DNA of 5,483 nt, from contig JAGLTY010000161.1 in the NCBI GenBank assembly GCA_023135025.1, forward strand, positions 1-5,483. The letters are read 5' to 3'. This stretch comes from Bacteroidales bacterium (lineage in GTDB: Bacteria > Bacteroidota > Bacteroidia > Bacteroidales > GCA-2748055). The position numbers and the translations under genes were made by a program. Shown here piece after piece: positions 1-5,483 of this stretch (position 1 is its first letter; each line of letters starts with the position of its first letter). The notes under the pieces were generated by a model that saw only the letters and a list, made by a program, of their open reading frames with translations, did no database searches and was not told where the DNA came from.

Positions 1-695
1 CCATCTTTGATGCTGCGCTTCTTGCCGAAGAACCGGGTCATCATGGCCACCATAATCAGCGGCAGCAGCAGTCCGGGCAGGGCATGCTGCAGGGCGGTCC
101 ACACCCCTATCTGTTGCATATACTCCGCATAGGTGAGTCCCGACTGGGCGATGCTCTCCTGTACCGAAGGGATATCCAGCGACGACTGTATTCCGATAAG
201 TGTGGGTGTTCCTACCGCTCCGAACGAAACAGGGGTCACATTGGCAATCAGTGCCACCATCACCGCGGCCAGTGCCGGGAATCCCAGGGAGAGCAGCAGT
301 GGAGCGGCCAGTGCTGCCGGGGTGCCGAATCCTGCCGACCCTTCAATAAATCCACCAAAGAGCCAGGCAATGATAATGGCCTGGACCCGTTTGTCGGCTG
401 AAATATTGGTGAACCCACGATTGATCGCCTCGATAGCACCGCTTTCACGCATGGTGAACAGCAGCAGCAGGGCGCCAAATACAATAAAGAGGATCTTAAA
501 GGCGATCACCACCCCGTTGACCGTGGAGGCCACGATCCAGTTGCCGGGAGTTTTCCAGATGAACAGGGCAAGGACTAGGGTAATGATGAATGCCAGGGGC
601 ATCGCTTTGGTGGCGGGCCAGCGAAACCCCACCATAAAAATAAAGATTGCTACAATGGGCAGGGCGGCCAGCAGGGCCAGAATTCCGACAGACAT
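1..695 (-). CDS. lctP: L-lactate/glycolate permease, LctP family (N-terminal part; runs off the left edge)
   Basis: Integral inner-membrane transporter of the lactate permease family (LctP/LldP/GlcA), which imports L-lactate, D-lactate or glycolate with protons. Reading the minus strand from the ATG at 695-693 gives 231 codons with no stop before the window edge. The family is usually about 530-560 residues, so roughly 40 % is visible. Hydrophobic segments lie at about residues 3-23, 32-46, 62-81, 104-116, 126-150 and 200-219. The best family marker is at residues 114-127, [14 protein letters not shown], a near-invariant LctP signature, followed by [14 protein letters not shown] at 152-165. 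The start precedes the first hydrophobic helix directly, and an overlapping upstream ATG is out of frame. No Shine-Dalgarno sequence is visible. The gene is divergent from glycerate kinase across 62 bp. Family assignment is firm; whether it carries lactate, glycolate or another 2-hydroxy acid cannot be read from sequence. Confidence 0.93.
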   Translation of the reverse strand, partial: MSVGILALLAALPIVAIFIFMVGFRWPATKAMPLAFIITLVLALFIWKTPGNWIVASTVNGVVIAFKILFIVFGALLLLFTMRESGAIEAINRGFTNISADKRVQAIIIAWLFGGFIEGSAGFGTPAALAAPLLLSLGFPALAAVMVALIANVTPVSFGAVGTPTLIGIQSSLDIPSVQESIAQSGLTYAEYMQQIGVWTALQHALPGLLLPLIMVAMMTRFFGKKRSIKD

Positions 696-757
696 TTTGC
701 ATAGTTTTGTTAGAGGGATCAAAATATCCAAAAAAATCCAATATTTTTACTGTTGAG
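696..757. promoter_or_regulatory. Divergent intergenic control region between lactate permease and glycerate kinase
   Basis: This 62-bp A/T-rich gap must hold the start signals of both divergent genes. It contains two copies of ATCCAA, at 726-731 and 736-741, spaced 10 bp start to start (one helical turn). It also contains a 7-bp inverted repeat, AAAATAT at 721-727 and ATATTTT at 741-747, that encloses them. A regulator or shared operator is possible, but short repeats in A/T-rich DNA also arise by chance. For the permease strand only an imperfect -7 (TATTTTG, complement of 720-726) was found, so that promoter is unresolved. Confidence 0.4.
702..709 (+). promoter_or_regulatory. Candidate Bacteroidota-type -7 promoter element for glycerate kinase
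   Basis: TAGTTTTG is a perfect match to the TAnnTTTG -7 consensus of the Bacteroides primary sigma factor. It lies 48 bp upstream of the glycerate kinase ATG, which would give a leader of about 40 nt. No convincing TTTG -33 element sits about 19-21 bp further upstream; the nearest TTTG, at 696-699, is far too close. The call therefore rests on one 8-mer. Confidence 0.35.
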
Positions 758-1891
758 ATGAATATTCTGATTGCACCCGATTCATTTAAAGATTGTTTGA
801 GCGCCATTGAGGTGGCCTCTGCATTGGGTCGGGGTATCCAAAAAATTCTTCCTGATGCCTTATGCACCCTGGTTCCCATGGCCGATGGTGGTGAAGGTAC
901 CGTGGAATCGGTTATTGATGCCACCAGTGGGGAGAGGATAAAATTAAAAGTGATGGATCCGCTGATGCGTGAGGTTCCCTCTTTTTATGGCATCACCGGC
1001 GATGGGGAGACAGCCGTGATCGAAATGGCGGCAGCTTCAGGCATTGAGCTCCTGAAAGGGGATGAAAGAGATCCCTGGATCACCTCCACCTATGGTACCG
1101 GACAGTTGATCCGGGATGCGCTGGATCGGGGCGTTAAAAAGATCCTGCTGGGGATAGGGGGGAGTGCCACCAACGATGGAGGGGCCGGGATGGCCAAAGC
1201 ACTGGGTGTGAAATTCAGTGGAAAGTTCGGAGCCATGCCTGTTCAGGGGGGGGGTGTACTGGGTGAGGTGGAACAGATTCATATGGAAGGATTGGATCCT
1301 CGGTTGGCTGATACGGAGATCGTAGTGGCCTGTGATGTGACCAATCCATTGACCGGTCCGCAAGGTGCTGCCGCTGTTTATAGTCCGCAAAAAGGGGCCG
1401 ATGGGGAGATGGTAGAGAAACTGGACCGGAACATGGTTCATTTTGCAAAGGTGATTCAGGATCAATTGGGCAGGGAGGTTTCCGGGGTGCCGGGAGCCGG
1501 GGCAGCCGGTGGACTGGGAGCAGGGTTGATGGCTTTCCTGGATGCCAGCCTGGTCAAAGGATTTGATATGATTGCCGGTGTGGTGGGACTTGAAGAGAAA
1601 ATCAGAGGAGCCGACCTGGTGATTACCGGTGAGGGAAAGATGGATGCTCAAACCCGCTTTGGCAAAACACCTTTCGGAGTTGCAAAGATGGCCAGGAAAC
1701 AGGGAAAGCATGTGATCGGGGTTGCAGGAACACTGGATGTGGATGCCGGTGTGTTGTACGAACTGGGTTTTGATCTGCTGATGCCCATCCAGGAAAAACC
1801 GGGCGATCTGGAATCATCATTAAAAAATGGTGAAGAGCTCCTGGAGCGAACCGGAGAACGGATGGCCCGATTGCTTAAGATGAAGATTTAG
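758..1891 (+). CDS. glxK: Glycerate kinase (GlxK/GarK family)
   Basis: Cytoplasmic enzyme that phosphorylates D-glycerate with ATP, normally giving 2-phosphoglycerate in this family, so that glycerate from glycolate, glyoxylate, serine or sugar-acid breakdown enters glycolysis. The 377-residue product has the usual family length (about 375-380). Family blocks appear in order: IAPDSFKDCLSA at residues 5-16, MADGGEGT at 41-48, GIGGSATNDGGAGM at 132-145, CDVTNPLTGPQGAA at 192-205, PGAGAAGGLGAGL at 245-257, and VITGEGKMDAQT at 288-299. The ATG at 758 is chosen because IAPDSFK normally lies within the first ten residues. A longer in-frame reading from 647 would add 37 residues overlapping the divergent permease gene. 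No Shine-Dalgarno sequence is present. A run of nine G at 1246-1254 encodes the Gly164-166 stretch. The family call is very secure; 2- versus 3-phosphoglycerate as product is inferred from family. Confidence 0.96.
   Translation: MNILIAPDSFKDCLSAIEVASALGRGIQKILPDALCTLVPMADGGEGTVESVIDATSGERIKLKVMDPLMREVPSFYGITGDGETAVIEMAAASGIELLKGDERDPWITSTYGTGQLIRDALDRGVKKILLGIGGSATNDGGAGMAKALGVKFSGKFGAMPVQGGGVLGEVEQIHMEGLDPRLADTEIVVACDVTNPLTGPQGAAAVYSPQKGADGEMVEKLDRNMVHFAKVIQDQLGREVSGVPGAGAAGGLGAGLMAFLDASLVKGFDMIAGVVGLEEKIRGADLVITGEGKMDAQTRFGKTPFGVAKMARKQGKHVIGVAGTLDVDAGVLYELGFDLLMPIQEKPGDLESSLKNGEELLERTGERMARLLKMKI
1246..1254 (+). repeat. Nine-G homopolymer tract inside glycerate kinase
   Basis: Nine consecutive G, read in frame as the end of Gln163 and Gly164-166. 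The reading frame is intact on both sides, since the conserved blocks before and after are in the same frame. The given sequence is therefore the functional version. Such tracts are prone to polymerase slippage and to sequencing length errors. Confidence 0.9.
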
Positions 1892-1900
1892 TTAATTTTG
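1870..1900 (+). promoter_or_regulatory. Candidate Bacteroidota-type promoter for aspartate kinase
   Basis: TAATTTTG at 1893-1900 is a perfect TAnnTTTG -7 match. A partial -33 element, ATTG at 1870-1873 (consensus TTTG), lies 19 bp upstream, which is the expected spacing. The -33 falls in the last codons of glycerate kinase, and the -7 begins 2 bp after its TAG. Transcription would start near 1907, leaving a leader of about 23 nt before the ATG at 1930. This suggests aspartate kinase is not wholly dependent on read-through. The match is by eye only. Confidence 0.45.
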
Positions 1901-1929
1901 CCATTTATCCAGAGTTTAATCATTACAAT

Positions 1930-3195
1930 ATGCTTGTATTCAAATTTGGTGGGGCTTCTGTAAAGAGTGCCGGGGCGGTTAAAAATATAGTGGAGATTCT
2001 TCATCGTTACAGTGAGGAGAAGATCGTGGTTGTGGTATCTGCCATGGGGAAGACCACCAATGCTATCGAGCGGATCATCGATCACTATACCGCCGGAAAG
2101 AGTGAAGAGTTGAAGCAGGGGTACAAGGAGCTGAAAGCGTACCACCTGGAGGTTGTAAACGAACTCTTTGAGGATAAGGGTTGCAAAGTATATGCAGATG
2201 TAGAGGAGCTATTTGGCGATCTGGCCGACAGGCTGGCAAAGGAGCCTACCCTCAATTATGATTTCGACTACGACCAGTTGATCTGTTACGGGGAACTGCT
2301 CTCCACCACCATCATCGGTCATTTTTTGAAATGTTCGGATGTGCCCGCCCGCTGGATGGATATCCGTCGTTCGCTCAAAACCAACAATACCTGGCGTGAG
2401 GCAAAGGTCGACTGGGAACTGTCGAGCCAGCTGGTAAATGAGCATTTTGTATTTAACGGGGAGCGGATCATGATTACACAGGGATTTTTGGGCTCCACCA
2501 TTAACGACCAGACCACCTCGCTGGGAAGGGAGGGCTCGGACTATACAGCAGCCATTCTCGCATATATGCTGAGGGCAGAGAGTGTCACCATATGGAAAGA
2601 TGTGCCGGGTGTACTGAATGCCGATCCCAAATATTTTGACGATACTATATTGCTCGAAAAACTCTCCTACCTGGATGCCATAGAGCTGGCCTATTTTGGC
2701 ACCGGTGTGATCCATCCCAAGACCATCAAACCGTTGCGGAACAAAAATATCAATCTGCATGTGAAATCCTTTGTGGATCCTGATGCACCCGGAACCCTGG
2801 TGGGGAACCTCTCTTACAGCAAACTGACCCCTTCATTTATCTTCAAGATGGACCAGGTACTGATTCGTACCTCGCCCCTCGATTTCTCCTTTATCAACGA
2901 GGGCAACCTGGAGGAGATTTTTGGGATCTTCAGCAAACACGGGATGAAGATCAACATGATGCAGAATTCGGCCATCAGCTTTAAAATGGTTGTGAACAAT
3001 GACAAGCGGAAATTGAGGCCGGTTATCGATGAACTTGAGGAGAAGTTCAAAGTGGACTACCAGACAGGACTGGAACTGGTGACTATCCGTTACTTCGATC
3101 AGTCCACCATCGACCGGGTTATGATCAACAAGGAGCTGATTATGGAACAGCGCGGTGTGCAGAACATTGAGTTGCTGATCCGCGATCAGGGTTAA
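1930..3195 (+). CDS. lysC: Aspartate kinase, monofunctional, with C-terminal ACT region
   Basis: Cytoplasmic enzyme that phosphorylates L-aspartate to 4-phospho-L-aspartate, the first committed step toward lysine/diaminopimelate, threonine, methionine and isoleucine. The 421-residue protein starts directly with the amino-acid-kinase motif KFGGAS (residues 5-10). Next come VVVVSAMG at 33-40, the GE pair at 121-122, the RWMD segment at 141-144, GREGSDYTA at 199-207, WKDVPGVLNADP at 222-233 and the HPKT region at 262-265. Residues about 305-421 form the regulatory ACT region: one ACT-like unit from VLIRTSPLDFSF at 310-321, then a shorter unit from about 382 to the end. No homoserine dehydrogenase domain follows, since TAA comes at 3193-3195, so this is not a ThrA-type fusion. 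Feedback inhibition by lysine and/or threonine is usual for ACT-bearing members, but the effector cannot be read here. The gene lies 38 bp after glycerate kinase on the same strand. No Shine-Dalgarno sequence is seen. Enzyme identity is secure; the symbol lysC (rather than ask or dapG) is by convention. Confidence 0.95.
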   Translation: MLVFKFGGASVKSAGAVKNIVEILHRYSEEKIVVVVSAMGKTTNAIERIIDHYTAGKSEELKQGYKELKAYHLEVVNELFEDKGCKVYADVEELFGDLADRLAKEPTLNYDFDYDQLICYGELLSTTIIGHFLKCSDVPARWMDIRRSLKTNNTWREAKVDWELSSQLVNEHFVFNGERIMITQGFLGSTINDQTTSLGREGSDYTAAILAYMLRAESVTIWKDVPGVLNADPKYFDDTILLEKLSYLDAIELAYFGTGVIHPKTIKPLRNKNINLHVKSFVDPDAPGTLVGNLSYSKLTPSFIFKMDQVLIRTSPLDFSFINEGNLEEIFGIFSKHGMKINMMQNSAISFKMVVNNDKRKLRPVIDELEEKFKVDYQTGLELVTIRYFDQSTIDRVMINKELIMEQRGVQNIELLIRDQG

Positions 3196-3200
3196 CCCTG
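3175..3200 (+). repeat. Two overlapping perfect inverted repeats at the aspartate kinase stop codon
   Basis: CTGATC-CGC-GATCAG (3175-3189) is a 6-bp stem with a 3-nt loop. CAGGGTTAACCCTG (3187-3200) is a perfect 14-bp palindrome (5-bp stem, TTAA loop) that contains the stop codon. They share CAG at 3187-3189, so in RNA the two hairpins would exclude each other. The following bases are an A-run (TGTAAAAAAA), not a T-run, so this is not a standard intrinsic terminator on the plus strand. The minus strand has no T-run after it either. The structure is certain; any function is not. Confidence 0.5.
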
Positions 3201-3270
3201 TGTAAAAAAATAAATACCATCTCTCAGAAAGAAAAGTTAAATTTACTTGTATTACGCTATTACGGTTCCA
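3196..3270 (+). promoter_or_regulatory. A/T-rich leader upstream of the exported glycoside-hydrolase-like gene
   Basis: This 75-bp gap must carry any start signal for the exported protein gene. The nearest thing to a -7 element is TAAATTTA at 3238-3245, one base off TAnnTTTG and itself palindromic. It has no TTTG -33 partner, so a promoter here is only weakly supported. No terminator hairpin with a T-run follows aspartate kinase, so some read-through is possible. Confidence 0.25.
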
Positions 3271-5483
3271 ATGAAGAATTTAATACCCTCTTTTCGTTTG
3301 ACGCTCCTCTCTCTTTTTATGCTGAGTCAGGGATTTCTGAGCACTGTTTTCAGTCAGCAAACCAAGCAAGTTGCCGCACCAGAACAGTTTCGCGGAGATT
3401 ACGCTCTGAAGAATGAGCAATTCGCCATCTGGAATGGGTCAAACTATATTCCTGTTTTTATCAAGGGTATCAACCTGGGTATTTCAGTGCCCGGGACCCA
3501 GCCGGGACAGCTGGCAGCCACGGCGGAGGATTACAGCCGCTGGTTTGACCTGATCAAAGAGGCAGGGTACAATACCATCCGCTTATATACACTCCATTTT
3601 CCAAGGTTTTATCATGAGCTAAGGGAGTATAACCTGGAAAATCCACAGAATCCACTGCTTGTGATGCACGGTGTCTGGTTGGAGGAGAATGAGATTGCCA
3701 CCGATCTGTTCGAACAGACCACATCTTTCGACCAGGAGATCAGGGAGGTGGTGGCCGCTGTCCACGGAGATATCACCATTGCGGAGCGGACAGGGAAGGC
3801 CCATGGCGACTTCACCTCCAATATCTCCCCCTGGGTGGTCGGTTTTCTGCCAGGCAGGGAGATCTTTCCCGGGGAGGTTGCCTTAACCAATCAGAATCAT
3901 CCGGGAGAGACTGCTTATGAGGGGGCTTTCTTTCAACTTCCATCCGGCGATCCGATAGAGGTATGGCTGACACAGCGCCTCGATGGTCTGATGCTCTATG
4001 AAAACGAGCACTATCAGGCGGTCAGGCCCACTGGATTTTCATCCTGGCCTACACTCGACCCCATTACACATCCAACGGAGCATTTATTGGGTGGCAGCTC
4101 TGAAGATGCGGAGCAGATCGATCTGGCCAATATGGTTTGCACAGACTCTTCAGCAGGCTTTTTTATTGGATACCATGCCTACCCCTATTATCCCGATTTT
4201 ATTATTGAGGATCCCTATTATCTGGCTGAATCAGATGCAGATGGACCCAATAACTATCTGGGTTACCTGAAAGATTTGAAAGCCCATTATCAGGGTGTCC
4301 CTTTGATCATTGCTGAATTTGGCGTTCCCTCCAGCTGGGGAAGTGGACACCTTTCGCCTTCCGGCATGCACCATGGAGGTCACTCCGAAGAGCAGCAGGG
4401 GTTCTACACCATCAGGATGTTCGATAATATTGAGGAGTCCGGCTGTGCCGGCGGGGTCCAGTTTTCTCTGATCGACGAATGGTTCAAGCAAACCTGGATC
4501 ACAAATCCTTACTCTAACAAGGAGTATCGTCATCTGTGGCACAACCTCACCTCCCCGGAGCAGAATTTTGGGATTCTGGCCTATGCACCTCCTCCGGACC
4601 CATTTATTAAAACCGGCACCTATCCGGGCAGTGCAATTTCCAGTATAGAGGTCCATTCCGACTACACTTTCTTCAGGATACGGGTTCATATGAATACACC
4701 GCAATACAGTGATGATACACTCTGGGTGGCTTTTGACACCTATGAATCAAATCTGGGTGAATCCATACTGCCCGATGGTCGTTCCATTGGAGTGGCACCC
4801 GATACCCTGCGTGCTGAGTTTGCACTGCAGATACCACTGGGGGGTGATCTGGCCAAACTGTTTGTGATTCCCGATTATGATGTCTATGGGATCAAGTCCC
4901 TGGAAAGAGTGGATACTGTTGTTTCCACCCACAGCGATAACGGACTCTGGAACCCGGTGAGGTGGAAGACCAACTATTTTCAGAACAGGACCCAGTATAT
5001 AGGGGAGCTGACCATCTCGGCCTCGGACGATCCTTACCAGTTTCTCAATGCAGTCTCACTGTTTAACGACAGCCTGGAGATCCGGATTCCCTGGACCCTT
5101 CTTAACTTTCCTGCTCCGACTGTTGGAAGAGCCATGCACTATCTTTCACACCAGGAGGGGGAGCAGATTGTGATCGAACAGCTGGATACACTGTCGGACG
5201 GAATCTCCCTGACCGTTTGCCTGCAGGATGAGATATATCAGACCGGGAAGTACATCTGGAGTCCGTGGGATTATGAGAAGATCACCAATAATCCTCCTAT
5301 CGAGCGTAAAAAGCAGTCGTTTCACTACATGAAACAGATGTTGCCGCAGTTCAATTCTCCGCCCATTGGCATGGCCGATACCTTTCATCTCTTTCCCGGG
5401 AACATATTGGAGCCGGATAGTGAAGGGGGATTGCTTCACAACGATTTTGACATAGATGGAAACAAAATGCAGGTCCGGCTCTC
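3271..5483 (+). CDS. Exported TIM-barrel glycoside-hydrolase-like protein with C-terminal Ig/cadherin-like repeat (C-terminus beyond the window)
   Basis: A single open frame of 737 codons without a stop to the window edge. The ATG at 3271 opens a clear Sec signal peptide: MKNLIPSFR, then a hydrophobic core at about residues 10-27, with likely cleavage after VFS (28). An in-frame TAA at 3238-3240 lies upstream. Residues about 60-435 look like a clan GH-A type (beta/alpha)8 barrel. They contain FIKGINLG at 63-70, NTIRLYTLHFP at 101-111 (strand 2 style), GFLPGREIFP at 191-200, YHAYPYYP at 301-308, LIIAEFGVPSSWG at 345-357 and FSLIDEWFKQTW at 398-409. Glu349 is the natural candidate nucleophile and Glu197 a candidate acid/base. 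Residues about 440-670 are beta-rich, with LWVAFDTYESNLG at 484-496 and LEIRIPWTLLNF at 602-613, perhaps a carbohydrate-binding-like module. From about 694 a bacterial Ig/cadherin-like repeat begins (NSPPIGMADTFHLFPG, then HNDFDIDGN at 723-731) and is cut by the edge. The role is probably cell-surface or secreted glycan degradation; substrate and GH family are unknown. A C-terminal sorting signal cannot be seen. Confidence 0.85.
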   Translation, partial: MKNLIPSFRLTLLSLFMLSQGFLSTVFSQQTKQVAAPEQFRGDYALKNEQFAIWNGSNYIPVFIKGINLGISVPGTQPGQLAATAEDYSRWFDLIKEAGYNTIRLYTLHFPRFYHELREYNLENPQNPLLVMHGVWLEENEIATDLFEQTTSFDQEIREVVAAVHGDITIAERTGKAHGDFTSNISPWVVGFLPGREIFPGEVALTNQNHPGETAYEGAFFQLPSGDPIEVWLTQRLDGLMLYENEHYQAVRPTGFSSWPTLDPITHPTEHLLGGSSEDAEQIDLANMVCTDSSAGFFIGYHAYPYYPDFIIEDPYYLAESDADGPNNYLGYLKDLKAHYQGVPLIIAEFGVPSSWGSGHLSPSGMHHGGHSEEQQGFYTIRMFDNIEESGCAGGVQFSLIDEWFKQTWITNPYSNKEYRHLWHNLTSPEQNFGILAYAPPPDPFIKTGTYPGSAISSIEVHSDYTFFRIRVHMNTPQYSDDTLWVAFDTYESNLGESILPDGRSIGVAPDTLRAEFALQIPLGGDLAKLFVIPDYDVYGIKSLERVDTVVSTHSDNGLWNPVRWKTNYFQNRTQYIGELTISASDDPYQFLNAVSLFNDSLEIRIPWTLLNFPAPTVGRAMHYLSHQEGEQIVIEQLDTLSDGISLTVCLQDEIYQTGKYIWSPWDYEKITNNPPIERKKQSFHYMKQMLPQFNSPPIGMADTFHLFPGNILEPDSEGGLLHNDFDIDGNKMQVRL

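Noticed and set aside
133..756. A 207-codon plus-strand open frame running opposite the permease
   Set aside because: It is antisense to a clear LctP reading frame with diagnostic motifs, and its own product has no recognisable pattern.
647..757. A possible 37-residue N-terminal extension of glycerate kinase
   Set aside because: It overlaps the start of the divergent permease gene and spans the candidate promoter, while the family normally begins a few residues before IAPDSFK.
835..845. A third TATCCAAAAAA match inside the glycerate kinase coding region, resembling 725-735
   Set aside because: It encodes Ile-Gln-Lys in a normal helix of the protein and lacks the paired 10-bp spacing; it is best explained by coding constraint and chance.
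1037..1711. A 224-codon minus-strand open frame inside glycerate kinase
   Set aside because: It lies wholly opposite conserved glycerate kinase blocks. Its product is rich in His, Pro and Ser with no domain pattern, as expected of an antisense shadow.
2209..2760. A 183-codon minus-strand open frame inside aspartate kinase
   Set aside because: It is antisense to the most conserved catalytic part of aspartate kinase, with no start signal or family motif of its own.
3193..3215. A Rho-independent terminator after aspartate kinase
   Set aside because: The palindrome there is followed by an A-run rather than a T-run on the plus strand, and no T-run follows on the minus strand.

Overview
The window reads like part of a Bacteroidota chromosome, probably from an anaerobic or marine Bacteroidales-type lineage. 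Three things support this. The start codons lack Shine-Dalgarno sequences and follow A/T-rich leaders. Perfect matches to the Bacteroides-type -7 element (TAnnTTTG) lie just upstream of two genes. The last gene encodes an exported, multidomain glycoside-hydrolase-like protein of a kind common in that phylum. No RNA gene, insertion sequence, CRISPR array or origin was seen, and base composition looks even throughout. The taxonomic call is an inference from style, not from a marker gene.

Layout: (1) 3-695, minus strand, is the N-terminal 231 residues of an LctP-family L-lactate/glycolate permease that runs off the left edge. (2) 696-757 is a 62-bp A/T-rich divergent intergenic region with a candidate promoter and small repeats. 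(3) 758-1891, plus strand, is a complete GlxK/GarK-type glycerate kinase. (4) 1930-3195, plus strand, is a complete monofunctional aspartate kinase with a C-terminal ACT region, 38 bp downstream and probably with its own promoter. (5) 3271-5483, plus strand, is a secreted TIM-barrel glycoside-hydrolase-like protein, open for 737 codons and cut by the right edge. It has a signal peptide, a clan GH-A-like barrel, a beta-rich middle region and the start of a cadherin/Ig-like repeat. All intergenic gaps are under 80 bp.

How the genes may work together: the permease and glycerate kinase are divergent from one short control region. They make a plausible hydroxy-acid unit, in which lactate, glycolate or glycerate is imported and glycerate enters glycolysis as phosphoglycerate. 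Aspartate kinase is a housekeeping enzyme of lysine/threonine/methionine (and diaminopimelate) synthesis and has no evident link to its neighbours. The large exported protein is the least understood gene here. Its barrel is well formed and has candidate catalytic glutamates, but I cannot assign it to a numbered GH family with a known substrate.
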